Under the pieces are notes generated by a model. The model saw only the letters and a list, made by a program, of their open reading frames with translations. It made no database searches and was not told where the DNA came from. This document shows, piece after piece, positions 1 through 8,519 of a stretch of 20,765 bases of DNA. Within the stretch, counting starts at the first letter, position 1, and each line of letters starts with the position of its first letter. The stretch is taken from contig DASYSA010000605.1 of assembly GCA_036003885.1 (NCBI GenBank), forward strand, positions 1 through 20,765, read 5' to 3'. Source of the DNA: DASYSA01 sp036003885. GTDB lineage: Bacteria > Acidobacteriota > Blastocatellia > UBA7656. The position numbers and the translations under genes are program-made.

Positions 1-66
1 TGGTCTGGACACCGAGCTCTCGGAAGTACGACCCTGAACCGTGAAGTTTCAGCGGGAGGCAAGTTC

Positions 67-465
67 TCAGGCCGGGCAGTTCCCCTGAAGGTCATTCGCA
101 GGGGAGGCAGGGAGATTGCCAATAGCAGACTTCGAATCTTCCGAGTTCGCCTGAGGGGAGACAGGCATTTGATCCCGCATCTGGTGACTCGCCGATTGGA
201 AGTCCACTACTGGCAATCCCAACACCGCCTCTGTCGCCGTAATGTAAACAGCGAATCTGGTGCCCTGCGACAATGAACTCCAGGCCGCGGTTCCTCGTGA
301 AGTCGAGCGAAGGAGCACCATAAACGTTCCTGCCTTGACTGGCAGCGGGCCCAGTCCTACGATACGCGCTGAGATGTCATCTCCAATCCGCTTCCTCTGA
401 AGCACTCTGGATTGAGTTTGTACGGACTTGGGATTGCGGATGCTCGGGTACAGCAGACGAACCAT
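67..465 (-). CDS. weak hypothetical protein candidate
   Basis: An open frame of 132 codons with ATG at 465 and a GGAAG four bases upstream of it; the frame stays open upstream to 546. The middle of the product, around VGLGPLPVKAGTFMVLL and GTRFAVYITATEAVLG, alternates hydrophobic and polar residues like beta strands. The C-terminal third is low in hydrophobic residues. No signal peptide, membrane segment or family motif is recognised, and there is no neighbour within 800 bases. It may be a real small protein, a gene remnant or a chance frame. Confidence 0.22.
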   Translation of the reverse strand: MVRLLYPSIRNPKSVQTQSRVLQRKRIGDDISARIVGLGPLPVKAGTFMVLLRSTSRGTAAWSSLSQGTRFAVYITATEAVLGLPVVDFQSASHQMRDQMPVSPQANSEDSKSAIGNLPASPANDLQGNCPA

Positions 466-546
466 CAGACTTCCTACCCAGCAACCCCAAGTCCGATCTT
501 TGTAAACTGTTTGAGACCGGCGCCCAAAGCGTCCCTCGCAGATCAT

Positions 547-1290
547 TAATTAGTGTTGTACGCCTCACGCTCGCTCCACAATGTTTCCGGCGTCTCGAGA
601 TCAGCAGACGAAACCCTCTCGATTCCCAGGCTGGTCTTCGCCTTTGCGTCCAACCATTATTGATACGGTTCCTATTTGTGAGAATCGACACAACACCAAC
701 ACCCAACCTCCGAAACTCACAATTCATCTGCGGGCAAACGAGAGGACGGTTGCGCTACGGATGCCAGCCTTTCAAAGCTATCGCGTCAGCGGTGGGGAGA
801 CACAGATACGCTGCAGTAGCGACAGGGCGAGCAATTCAATGGGTTTCTGAAACCAGTCTTTTGACAGGGCATACCAAAACCAACTCTCGCAAGTTGAGTT
901 CGGTGTACACCTCTGGAAACTTCCTCCGTTCTGGTTCGTCACGGGCAGTCCAGATAACAACGGATTAGTGTGCATGCACCGTGCCAGTCGGATTCAAGGG
1001 GTCGGGCGGTCGTAGCTTCAACCTCTAAGTTCTACGCACAATGATGACTTCATTAGAGGAGTGGTTTCGAAGCGGCCGGCGTGAGCAACGAATCCGGTAG
1101 TTAGTTTACACTCGTGTCGGGAATAAAGTAGCGCGGGTGGGAAGTCTCTATACAATCCTGTTGGATCGCGGAAACTCCGGTCGCAAGAGGCGCGATACCG
1201 CGAAGCCCACGAATTTCACAAATTAACCATTCATTCCCAGGTGCGCCTCCTCCCTGATGAGCCACAGTCCGCCTTTTCCGGAGCCAGGCC
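547..1290. other. intergenic stretch with no recognisable gene
   Basis: Several overlapping short frames exist on both strands, but none has a good ribosome-binding site, recognisable motif or coding-like composition. No tRNA or rRNA signature was seen. No clear rho-independent terminator was seen downstream of the protease gene that ends at 1291. Confidence 0.5.
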
Positions 1291-4218
1291 TCACCGGGTG
1301 GACAAGGCGGTCACCCGAACGTTGTCCAGGTAGAAGCCTTCCAGCTTCTTACGCTTAACGTCCGCGGCCGAGGCCAAAAAGCTGAAGGAGATTCCGGCTC
1401 GCCACGTTTCGATACGACGCAGGTCTATTGTCGCATGATCGAACAGGCTTCGAGTCGAAGGGCGTACATCGAAGATGACTGAAAGAGGCGGCTGCGCTGA
1501 TGAATCTCTTATATTGACGGCTGTTGCGGAAAGCGCATCGGGCGGGCCTCCCGTGCCGGTGTATCCGACGAAAAGGTAATCGAACTCGATACTCGGCCTT
1601 AGCAGCGATTGAAAATCCATCAGCGGAAGATTGGCCACACCCTTGCTCGACCGGAGGGCGAACGACTTGCCGGGCTTCTCCTTCGCGAAGCAGAGCGATC
1701 TCGCCGAACCCTCGGCCCCTCTCCACTGGCCGACGTGCCACCAGTTTGGAGTCCCATCGGCGTTTGAGGGAAAGCCCCAATCCGCCGCTCCCTGCTCGAA
1801 ATCCTGCAAGTATAAAGTTACCCGCCGCGCCGCAATTGTGCGGACTTCAACCGTCTCGGCGGTCCCCGCCTCGTTGCTCAAGTTCTGGTATTTGATCGAG
1901 ATCGCGTCCCCCGGCATTGCCTCCAGCCTCGGCAGCGGGCCCCCATCCTGTCCGGGAACCAGGAGCCTTAACGCGCCAACGAACCGGCCTGCCGTCTCTC
2001 GGGCCAGAGTGAAGACAGCTTCCTGATTTGTGGCCAGGTTTATCGCTCGCACATCAACTGAGGGCGAATCCATCAGATCGCGATCGACTACGATCAACCG
2101 AAGAGATTCGCCGCCTCCGATTGCGGCAGGAGCGGGCGGCTTGTCATCCAGGACCAGCGCCCCGGCAGAAAACTCAGGAGGCACGTCATACGCCTCAGTC
2201 GCCAGCAATCGAAAGCCGGCGTAGCCGGTAGGAGACGCTACAAGTGCCGACTTGCCCATTCCGCGCCGAGCGAACGCGCGCCAGATCAGGTCCTGGTTAG
2301 CGGCCCCATTTGACGTTTGATCTGCCAACAGAATCGCGTCGCGCGCCTGGAGGAAGGTCGGCGCTATGGGAGTGGCTTTGAGCCCGTCAACGACCAGCCG
2401 CTCAGCGGTGCGTCGCCCGGTTTCAAATCCATAGCGTTCGATGAATAGTTGGCGCATATCCCAGAGAATCGTGCTCCAGACCGTCCCTTGCGCGTGCACC
2501 TCGGTGTAGCATGCGACGTCGCCGAATGTAAGCGGGTTCAGATCGAACCTCGTTGTATACGGGTGCGATCGGACTCCGCGTGTCGGTTGCACTGTGACGT
2601 AGCTGCCCGCCGTATGAGGCGCGTCGAGCGAGGAAGCGCCGTCGTCAAGAAATGAGACTGCGAAGAAGTCGGACCAGCCCTCACCCATCCCTCCCCCCTG
2701 TGCAGATCGAAGTCCGATGGAGGTGTCCGTGCCCGTCAGCCTGGTCGAGACGCCATGGGTGTACTCATGTATGATTACTCCGGCGTCGTAGGAGCAATCG
2801 AGTTCCGCAGGTTTGCCGTCAATTGTCGCCGTCCACATAAGCATCGCCATCAGTGGAGGCGACCCGTCGAGAGACGGCGAGAAGTACGCATTGTTGCGGG
2901 CGCTGGCAGAAGCGCCTCTCAACGTTTCGGCGCGCACCGGATCGCCGCCAATCCCTCCACGGCCGACGTTGTCCACCTGGAGATTTCGCGAGGTCTCGGT
3001 GAATCCAAGAGCGTAGAACCGATCGTGTGCAACATTCACCCAGTAGAAGAGATTGGTCGCCGAGGCCTTGAACGAATCGAGTGGCGACCTGGTGAGGTCC
3101 AGCGGAAAATCGAAGCTCCCCTGAGGATCTGCTTGAATCAACTCACCGCCATTCGTGGTCCCCTCCGGGTTGAACAAGACTCGAGCGTTGTTGCCTTCAG
3201 TGCGTTTTTCTGTGACCCAACCCAGAGGAGAAGCCGCAGTGTCTCCGCTCAGGGCGATCAGCGTGCGGTCGACCGAAGTGACCGGGTTCTCCCCGGTGAA
3301 AACCCGGCCGCTCGGCGGTTCCGCCGCGCACGTGAGAGAATCGCGCCTCAGTATCTCTCCGCTTAGAGCGTCAACCAACACCAGATAAGAGTCGATCTCG
3401 GTGGGAACGCCATAGAGCAACACTTGATACGCGAGTCTCACGTCCTCTCTCGTGACTGGGTAGTAGACAATGCTGGCTTCTGTGCGCCCGTCGACATCGT
3501 CGGATGAGAAGACCACCCGCTCCCGTGAGGGCAATGTGTCACGCACTACCGACAAGTTGGAGGTGATCACTGCTCCGCACGCGAGCGCGGCGCGACTAAG
3601 GGCGACTTCAGGCGCGAGCGCAGGTCCTCGGCTCGGGGCGCGACGTTCCAATTCGGGAATGAAGCTTCCGGACGCCGAACGAACCCGGCCATCGAGATCG
3701 ATGATGAACAGCATCTCCGAATCAAACACGCGGATCCCTTTTGCTCTCTGCTCCAATACGAGTCGCGTGAATCCGGAGTCGATGTCCGTATCGCGTGCCG
3801 AGATACGAGCGTCGTCGAGTTGGCGAGCGGCCAATTCAAACAACGTGCTGTTGTTGCGCACGAAGTTCCTGGCGATTGCCGCGGGATCTTCCGTCGAGGG
3901 CGCGGTCAGCGGAGCCTTGAGAGAGAGCAGGCGATTCGGCAGATCCAGTTCTTCGTTCCAGTCGAGCACCAGGTCGTCCGGCATGGCCGTCTGACCCGCC
4001 AGTTCGTGCTTCTTACGTTGGACCCTCGCCCTGTCGAGGCGATGACTGTGGAGCGACCTGATGTCGAAATTGGGAAGCGGCGCGAGATCAACAATCGAGT
4101 CTGAGTGTTGCGCGGATGATCGATAGGCGGCGCCCGTCGGTACGAGGAGCTGAGACTGTAAGGCCATTAGCGCGACAAATACAAACGCGCCCATCTTCCT
4201 GTGTACCTGTATTGACAT
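1291..4218 (-). CDS. secreted M36 (fungalysin-type) zinc metallopeptidase
   Basis: Predicted exported protease of 975 residues. The start at 4218 follows an AGGAG ten bases upstream, and the first ~31 residues form a signal peptide (hydrophobic VFVALMALQSQLLVPTGAA). A fungalysin/thermolysin-type propeptide follows (about residues 85-200; RAKGIRVFDSEMLFIID is typical), then an M36 catalytic domain at about 310-680. The zinc site is complete: HEYTH with H484, E485 and H488, and the third ligand E513 in GMGEGWSDFF, 25 residues after the second His as in fungalysins. About 290 C-terminal residues contain an immunoglobulin-like stretch and a jelly-roll-like end (YLQDFEQGAADWGF) resembling appendages of secreted bacterial metalloproteases, probably for substrate binding. 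The usual role is extracellular protein degradation after propeptide cleavage. The gene lies 153 bases downstream of a same-strand LysR gene, separated by a heptad repeat, so co-transcription is uncertain. The family is sure; the C-terminal domain is tentative. Confidence 0.95.
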   Translation of the reverse strand: MSIQVHRKMGAFVFVALMALQSQLLVPTGAAYRSSAQHSDSIVDLAPLPNFDIRSLHSHRLDRARVQRKKHELAGQTAMPDDLVLDWNEELDLPNRLLSLKAPLTAPSTEDPAAIARNFVRNNSTLFELAARQLDDARISARDTDIDSGFTRLVLEQRAKGIRVFDSEMLFIIDLDGRVRSASGSFIPELERRAPSRGPALAPEVALSRAALACGAVITSNLSVVRDTLPSRERVVFSSDDVDGRTEASIVYYPVTREDVRLAYQVLLYGVPTEIDSYLVLVDALSGEILRRDSLTCAAEPPSGRVFTGENPVTSVDRTLIALSGDTAASPLGWVTEKRTEGNNARVLFNPEGTTNGGELIQADPQGSFDFPLDLTRSPLDSFKASATNLFYWVNVAHDRFYALGFTETSRNLQVDNVGRGGIGGDPVRAETLRGASASARNNAYFSPSLDGSPPLMAMLMWTATIDGKPAELDCSYDAGVIIHEYTHGVSTRLTGTDTSIGLRSAQGGGMGEGWSDFFAVSFLDDGASSLDAPHTAGSYVTVQPTRGVRSHPYTTRFDLNPLTFGDVACYTEVHAQGTVWSTILWDMRQLFIERYGFETGRRTAERLVVDGLKATPIAPTFLQARDAILLADQTSNGAANQDLIWRAFARRGMGKSALVASPTGYAGFRLLATEAYDVPPEFSAGALVLDDKPPAPAAIGGGESLRLIVVDRDLMDSPSVDVRAINLATNQEAVFTLARETAGRFVGALRLLVPGQDGGPLPRLEAMPGDAISIKYQNLSNEAGTAETVEVRTIAARRVTLYLQDFEQGAADWGFPSNADGTPNWWHVGQWRGAEGSARSLCFAKEKPGKSFALRSSKGVANLPLMDFQSLLRPSIEFDYLFVGYTGTGGPPDALSATAVNIRDSSAQPPLSVIFDVRPSTRSLFDHATIDLRRIETWRAGISFSFLASAADVKRKKLEGFYLDNVRVTALSTR

Positions 4219-4285
4219 CCGGGGAGAACTCCTGGGGGTCGAATATTCTACAGCGCTGGCGAGTCGGCCAGTTTAACACAAAAGG

Positions 4286-4373
4286 GAATTTCGAATTGCG
4301 AATTTCGAATTGGGGAATTCGCAATGCCACACTGGTCCGACAATTCGAAATTCGCAATTCGCAATTCGAAATC
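4286..4373. repeat. inverted heptad array (GAATTNC type)
   Basis: Left arm 4286-4313 reads GAATTTC, GAATTGC, GAATTTC, GAATTGG. Right arm 4341-4373 reads CAATTC, GAAATTC, GCAATTC, GCAATTC, GAAATC. The arms are reverse complements with a 7-base period and about 27 bases between them, so a long AT-rich hairpin is possible. The right arm runs into the LysR stop codon at 4372-4374, and the array fills much of the gap before the protease start. Confidence 0.85.
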
Positions 4374-5259
4374 AAGCAATATACGCTCGGCAGAGTTTTA
4401 TGAACGACTCGAGCGGTGGCGGAAGATACTCGCTCTTCAAGTACGCCACTCCGAACTCCCACCGCAGGTTCAGGTCCCGCACCGGCACCGCTCTCAAGGT
4501 CTCGCGAGCAACATTGGTGTGGACGGAGCGTTGCGGCAATATGGTCACGCCGAATCCAAGCTCGACCATCTTTATGATCGCCTCGGTGCGTTGGAGCTCC
4601 ATCAGTATATGCGGATTCAGCCCGCTCTTTTCAAAGAAGAGGTCGATCAGCCGCCGCGTATTGCCGCCCTTCTCGCCCAGGATCAGTGGCTCGGCGGCGA
4701 GCTGCTGGGCCGCGATAATTCGGGAACGTGCGAGCCTGTGCTCGGGGTTCATCGCCGCCACCAGCGGGTCGCTGCGCAGAGTCTCGGTTGTCACGTCCGA
4801 CTGCTGGACCGGAAGCGAGACGAGGCCGGCGTCGATGTTGCCCGCCAGAATCTGTTCGATGATGAACTCGCTGGTGCCGCCGATGACTGACAGGTCCAAC
4901 AGCGCGTGCCGGCGTTTTATCTCGCTCAGAATCTCCGGCAGCGGGTTGGCGGTGACCGCCGTTGAAGCAACTCCTACGTGCAGGCGTCCGCGCGAGACGC
5001 CGCCGATTGCCGCGAGATCGGCCTTGGCATCATCGTGCGTGCGAAGGATCGTTTCCGCGTGTGCGAGGAGCGCCCTGCCGGTTTCAGTCAGATACAGTTT
5101 CTTGTTGACCCGAAGAAAGAGCGGCGAGCCGATCTCCTCTTCCAGTTGGCGGATGTGGACGCTGACGGCGGCTTGCGTCAGGTGCACGCGCGAAGCGGCT
5201 TGCGTAAACGATCCCGCCTCGGCGACTGCTTTGAATGTTCTTAGAAGCCTGATCTCCAT
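4372..5259 (-). CDS. LysR-family transcriptional regulator
   Basis: A 295-residue DNA-binding regulator of normal family length. Residues 1-60 are the winged helix-turn-helix (MEIRLLRTFKAVAEAGSFT, then AASRVHLTQAAVSVHIRQLE), followed by the linker helix. The periplasmic-binding-protein-like effector domain covers about 90-295 (GRLHVGVAS, LSVIGGTS, GNIDAGLVSLP, ELGFGVTILP). The effector domain looks closest to the CynR/CbbR branch by general pattern, but the ligand cannot be inferred. The frame stays open to 5436, but the helix-turn-helix begins right at the ATG at 5259, so the longer version is unlikely. No strong Shine-Dalgarno is visible there. LysR proteins often control a divergent neighbour; here that is the sigma-factor gene 413 bases away, and the protease lies downstream on the same strand. 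Confidence 0.93.
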   Translation of the reverse strand: MEIRLLRTFKAVAEAGSFTQAASRVHLTQAAVSVHIRQLEEEIGSPLFLRVNKKLYLTETGRALLAHAETILRTHDDAKADLAAIGGVSRGRLHVGVASTAVTANPLPEILSEIKRRHALLDLSVIGGTSEFIIEQILAGNIDAGLVSLPVQQSDVTTETLRSDPLVAAMNPEHRLARSRIIAAQQLAAEPLILGEKGGNTRRLIDLFFEKSGLNPHILMELQRTEAIIKMVELGFGVTILPQRSVHTNVARETLRAVPVRDLNLRWEFGVAYLKSEYLPPPLESFIKLCRAYIA

Positions 5260-5672
5260 GCACTGTGGTTGGGTCGTGGTCCGCCGCTCGTCTTCGGCCG
5301 TGTTGGCGGAAGCCGCTAGTCTAGTCATCTGCCTGGCGAGCGTCAAATGATCAAGACCGTGGCGAGGTCTAAAAGGTATGTTGAAACTGGGACTGAGTTC
5401 GACAATGAGCTGAAGGGGTGGAACGACGAATCTCACGAATAGGAAGTTTCATGCCTTGCCACGGGGAGGCTCATTGGAGGGGGCCTCATAGTGTAGAAAT
5501 ACTCGAACTCCGCCTGATTTCGGATTGCTGATTTCGGATGCCGGGTTTAGATTGTTGCTGGGCGTCTTCGGTTACCTTGCGGCGCGCTTGGACTACAAGT
5601 TCCTGAACGGGGTTTCTACAAGCCTGCAAACGCTTGCTGCGGCTCTCCTGAACAAGACGGCCCGGAAGAATC
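5260..5672. other. divergent promoter region between LysR and sigma-factor genes
   Basis: 413 bases without a supported gene; frames on either strand lack motifs. It should hold both divergent promoters, but no promoter could be assigned by eye. It contains the heptad array at 5516-5543. Confidence 0.5.
5516..5543. repeat. short heptad array (GATTTCG type)
   Basis: Four consecutive 7-base units: GATTTCG, GATTGCT, GATTTCG, GATGCCG. It has the same period as the arrays near 4300, 8140 and 19220 but a different unit. No inverted partner is visible nearby. Confidence 0.7.
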
Positions 5673-6725
5673 GTGAAAAAGCCGTCGGTCAAGATCGACA
5701 CCCTCCTCGAACCTCTGCTGCCGCCGGCCAGCGACGAACAGGCTGACGACGTCGTATCGCGGCTTATCAGCTTGTATGCCGAGCCGGTGATCAAAGGCAT
5801 CATTCGCTACAAACTCCACCTCAGCTCGCACCACGTCTCCCAACGAGCCGAGGCCGATGACATTTATCAGGATGTCCTGGTGCAATTCCTGACTGAGTTG
5901 AAGCAGCTTCGCAAGCAGCCCGACTTGTATCCGATCACTGACGTGCGCGGGTTGGCCGCGGTGATTGCGCATCGAACGTGTTCCCGCTGGATGCGCCGCC
6001 AGTTTCCGGAGAGGCATTCGCTCAAGGCGCGACTTCATTACCTTCTGACGCACCAGCGTGGCCTGGCGCTCTGGCAGGACGAGAACGGGAAAATCGTTGC
6101 GGGCTTTGCTGTGTGGCAAGGACAAGAGAAAGCGACGACTGTAGAGCGACTCGGACAACTGTCGGATCAGGAAGACGTGCTCGCTCAAATCGAATCGCTC
6201 AAAGCCAACAGCCCGCGGAAAAGGCCGGGCGGCGCCCTCGCGTCGGTTTTCAATTATCTGGGCGGTCCGGTGGAATTTGATGAACTGGTGCGCACCCTGG
6301 CTGCGCTGTTGCAGATCAGGGATCAGCCGCTCGCATCAACTGATCAGAACGAAGACTCGCTCGCGTTTGCAGCCTCTGGAACTACGGACACGGCCTGGCG
6401 CGTCGAAAAACGAATCTTCCTGCAAAGGCTCTGGGAAGAGCTGGGTCAGCTGCCGTTGAATCAGCGCGCGGCGTTGCTGCTCAATCTGAGAGACGCTGAG
6501 GGACGCGGTTGTATCGCGCTCTTTTCGGTTACGGGTATCTCGACTCTGCGCCAACTGGCGGATATCCTGGAGATGAGTGCGGAGAGTTTTGCCGAGCTTT
6601 GGAACGAATTGCCGCTCGAAGACTCGAGAATTGCCGAGTTGTTGGGACTGACACGACAGCAGGTGATCAACGCGCGCAAATCAGGGCGTGAACGGTTGAC
6701 CCGACGGTTGAAAGGATTTATTTGA
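5673..6725 (+). CDS. atypical sigma-70-like RNA polymerase sigma factor
   Basis: A 350-residue protein with a GTG start and GGAAG just upstream. The N-terminal part resembles sigma region 2: IISLY-type helix at 31-45, then AEADDIYQDVLVQFL at 59-73, the core-binding/-10 signature of ECF factors, then VRGLAAVIAHRTCSRWMRR. The C-terminus resembles region 4, ending in a helix-turn-helix (RIAELLGLTRQQVINARKSG, about 318-337). A second helix-turn-helix-like stretch (TLRQLADILEMSAESF) lies just before it. About 130 residues separate the two regions, making it nearly twice the usual ECF length of ~190. A two-zinc-finger transmembrane protein follows 84 bases downstream, the classic position for an anti-sigma. 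It probably directs polymerase to local stress or envelope promoters; the target sequence is unknown. It could instead be a sigma-like regulator that has lost promoter melting. Confidence 0.8.
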   Translation: MKKPSVKIDTLLEPLLPPASDEQADDVVSRLISLYAEPVIKGIIRYKLHLSSHHVSQRAEADDIYQDVLVQFLTELKQLRKQPDLYPITDVRGLAAVIAHRTCSRWMRRQFPERHSLKARLHYLLTHQRGLALWQDENGKIVAGFAVWQGQEKATTVERLGQLSDQEDVLAQIESLKANSPRKRPGGALASVFNYLGGPVEFDELVRTLAALLQIRDQPLASTDQNEDSLAFAASGTTDTAWRVEKRIFLQRLWEELGQLPLNQRAALLLNLRDAEGRGCIALFSVTGISTLRQLADILEMSAESFAELWNELPLEDSRIAELLGLTRQQVINARKSGRERLTRRLKGFI

Positions 6726-6776
6726 AGCTCCGGTAGTAATAGCCGGCACTATTCGACAACTTATCAGTGTGAGAGA

Positions 6777-6802
6777 ACGGCCAGAGCTTGCTGGCCGTGG
6801 GG
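6777..6802 (+). promoter_or_regulatory. hairpin abutting the anti-sigma ribosome-binding site
   Basis: A perfect 8-base-pair GC-rich stem, ACGGCCAG (6777-6784) with CTGGCCGT (6791-6798) and loop AGCTTG. It ends directly against GGGGA (6799-6803), the Shine-Dalgarno for the TTG start at 6810. It may set the translation ratio of anti-sigma to sigma. No T-run follows, so it is not an ordinary intrinsic terminator. Confidence 0.6.
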
Positions 6803-6809
6803 AAAGAAC

Positions 6810-8087
6810 TTGAACGAGCACCTGACCCAAAAGCAGGGTGAAGATTACTGTCGACAACAACTCCCCGCTCAGGAGTTGCTCGCAGTGTCCGATCACCTGG
6901 GCGAGTGTGAAGCATGCCGCCAGCAGGTCGAAAGGGCGCTGGACAGCGATGCGGCATTCTTTGCACTGCGGTCCGAAGCGTTTGGTGAGGCGGTAGAGAC
7001 TCCGCCTCTGATGCGCGAGCATCCGACCCTTGAACAGACGGCTGGATACGTCGACGGGAGGCTGGGCGGCGAGGAGCTACAGGTACTCACTGATCACTTG
7101 AGCAGTTGCGAGCACTGTGCTTTGGTCGTTGATGACCTGCGCTCTTTCAGAAATCAAATCGGTGACGAGGTCGATCATGAGTATCAACCCGTTCCCGCTC
7201 GGGCTGAAGGCTGGCGGCATCGCGTGGTTGCTTCTCTACCTCCCATCTTCCAGCGGTCTCCCGCGCTGGCTTTCGGCACGGCGCTGACAGTGCTCTTGCT
7301 GGGGCTGACAGGCATTGTGATCTGGCGGGCGCTGCAGGCCAGAGAGGCGAAACAGGAGATCGTTGTTACGCCCACTCCTCCACCATCGGAAGATGGGGCA
7401 CCGCCGCCGCCCGTGATTGCCCAGCTCAATGACGGCGAAGGCGCGATCACGCTGGACCGGGAAGGCAAGCTCTCGGGCGCTGACCACCTGCCGCCCGCCT
7501 ACCAGAGCATGTTGAAGGATGCACTCATGAACCAGCGCCTCGAGAGATCGCCACTGTTGAAAGGACTCGTGCGGCCATCGAGTGCGCTGATGAGCGGCGA
7601 CAAACAGGGCAACACGTTTTCGGTGCTCGAGCCTGTCGGAAGAGTGTTGCTGTCCGACGGTCCGACATTCCGCTGGTCTCCTTTGAACGGGGCGACGGGC
7701 TACATAGTTGAGGTCTACGATGAAAAGTTCAACTTGGTGGCGACCAGCCCTCAACTCACAGAGCATTCGTGGACAGCGCCGCAACCACTCAGACGCGGCG
7801 GAATCTATTCCTGGCAAGTGAACGCCATCAAGGACAGTCAGGAAATCAAATCTCCGCGTCCGCCGGCCCGGCAGGCCAAGTTCCGCATTCTCGATCCAGC
7901 CAAAGCGAATGAGCTGGCGCAAGCGCGGCGAACTTATGCCTCATCGCACCTGGCGCTGGGACTGCTGTATGCCCAGGCCGGACTCCTGGAAGAGTCTCAA
8001 CAGGAATTCCGCGCGCTGCAAAAGGCCAATCCGAATTCGGAGATTGCGCGTAGACTGCTTGAAAATGTGCCGTCGCCGCGGCGCTGA
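6810..8087 (+). CDS. transmembrane anti-sigma factor, two zf-HC2 domains and TPR tail
   Basis: A 425-residue protein with a TTG start supported by GGGGA six bases upstream. Two zinc-binding anti-sigma (zf-HC2/ZAS) motifs of form HxxxCxxC occur near the N-terminus: H29, C33, C36 (C14 could be a fourth ligand) and H96, C100, C103. A transmembrane helix spans about 150-172 (ALAFGTALTVLLLGLTGIVI). A proline-rich linker follows (TPPPSEDGAPPPPV), then a beta-sandwich segment resembling fibronectin type III (GPTFRWSPLNGATGYIVEVY, about 285-355). A TPR-like helical pair (ASSHLALGLLYAQAGLLEES) ends the protein. The expected topology puts the zinc fingers in the cytoplasm holding the sigma factor encoded just upstream, with a periplasmic sensing half. 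Double zinc fingers and a TPR tail exceed the minimal anti-sigma plan. The role is inferred from domain order and context; the released signal is unknown. Confidence 0.85.
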   Translation: MNEHLTQKQGEDYCRQQLPAQELLAVSDHLGECEACRQQVERALDSDAAFFALRSEAFGEAVETPPLMREHPTLEQTAGYVDGRLGGEELQVLTDHLSSCEHCALVVDDLRSFRNQIGDEVDHEYQPVPARAEGWRHRVVASLPPIFQRSPALAFGTALTVLLLGLTGIVIWRALQAREAKQEIVVTPTPPPSEDGAPPPPVIAQLNDGEGAITLDREGKLSGADHLPPAYQSMLKDALMNQRLERSPLLKGLVRPSSALMSGDKQGNTFSVLEPVGRVLLSDGPTFRWSPLNGATGYIVEVYDEKFNLVATSPQLTEHSWTAPQPLRRGGIYSWQVNAIKDSQEIKSPRPPARQAKFRILDPAKANELAQARRTYASSHLALGLLYAQAGLLEESQQEFRALQKANPNSEIARRLLENVPSPRR

Positions 8088-8165
8088 GTGCTGAGTTGAA
8101 AGGTGAACAGGCGCTTTCTACTTTCACTCAGCACGCAGCACTCAGCACTCAGCACTTTCTACTTT
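8083..8165. repeat. inverted heptad array (CTCAGCA type) abutting a stop codon
   Basis: Four 7-base units occupy 8127-8154 (CTCAGCA, CGCAGCA, CTCAGCA, CTCAGCA). An inverted copy (GCTGAGTGCTGAG, 8083-8095) overlaps the TGA stop of the anti-sigma gene. CTTTCTACTTT also occurs twice (8114-8124 and 8155-8165). The arms can pair and could form the 3' end of the transcript, but there is no T-run. Confidence 0.8.
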
Positions 8166-8312
8166 ATCTGCCATCGCCGACAAGCACGAATCCCGCCCAG
8201 TAAGAGGGATGACTCGTCTCAGGAGTTCTCATCATTTCATCTCGGCCTGGCGCAAGGCTTCGGTCTTGGCGCGATCTTCGCGGGCTTGGTACTCCCTTCA
8301 GCCCCGCGATTG
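8164..8312 (-). pseudogene. remnant of a second TPR-CHAT gene
   Basis: Bases 8168-8267 align with 9408-9508, the 3' end of the intact CHAT gene, with about nine substitutions and one missing base. The fragment still encodes a GFVLVGDGR-like C-terminus ending in TAA. The missing base, near 8240, breaks the frame. Alignment then jumps: 8257-8287 matches 9870-9900 (27 of 31 bases), so the 372 bases between two copies of GCTTCGNTCTT in the intact gene are absent. Recognisable homology resumes near 8312, matching sequence upstream of the intact gene, so almost the whole reading frame is gone. The boundary at 8312 is approximate. Confidence 0.85.
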
Positions 8313-8519
8313 AGCTTGCCCGGTCAAAAAACAAATTTCAGCGGCCGGTAATATATCGAGAAGTTGAGCAACTTCCTCTTTCGGCATTCAAAGAATTGAA
8401 TGCCGCCTGTAGGAGGAAGCTCCTGGTCTGGCTGCTAACCTGGCCGGAGTTTACTCCCGATTGACACCATAATCGTGGCGAGTCGACTAACTCAAGAACG
8501 TTTACGGAGGAAAACTGCA
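8313..8519 (+). promoter_or_regulatory. structured leader, copy A (shared with 12805-13020)
   Basis: Homologous to the leader of the gene at 13021. Conserved elements are GTAATAT, then AACTTCCTCTTTCGGCATTC, then GAATGCCG, then GGAGTTTACTCCC. A hairpin forms from CGGCATTCA (8382-8390) and TGAATGCCG (8397-8405), extended after an internal loop by CTTCCTC (8372-8378) with GAGGAAG (8413-8419). A smaller inverted repeat, GGAGT-TT-ACTCC, lies at 8446-8457. GGAGG at 8506-8510 is the ribosome-binding site for 8520. Which strand uses the conserved blocks is unknown, because the ancestral unit had divergent genes. Confidence 0.65.

Noticed and set aside
1231..1290. Terminator for the M36 gene
   Set aside because: Only short interrupted complementarity was found after the stop codon, with no T-run on the minus strand.
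2755..3366. 203-codon plus-strand frame within the M36 protease
   Set aside because: It is antisense to the conserved catalytic domain, has an Arg-rich composition and no motif.
5260..5436. 59-residue N-terminal extension of the LysR protein
   Set aside because: The helix-turn-helix begins at the internal Met at 5259, as is normal for the family, and the extension has no recognisable features.
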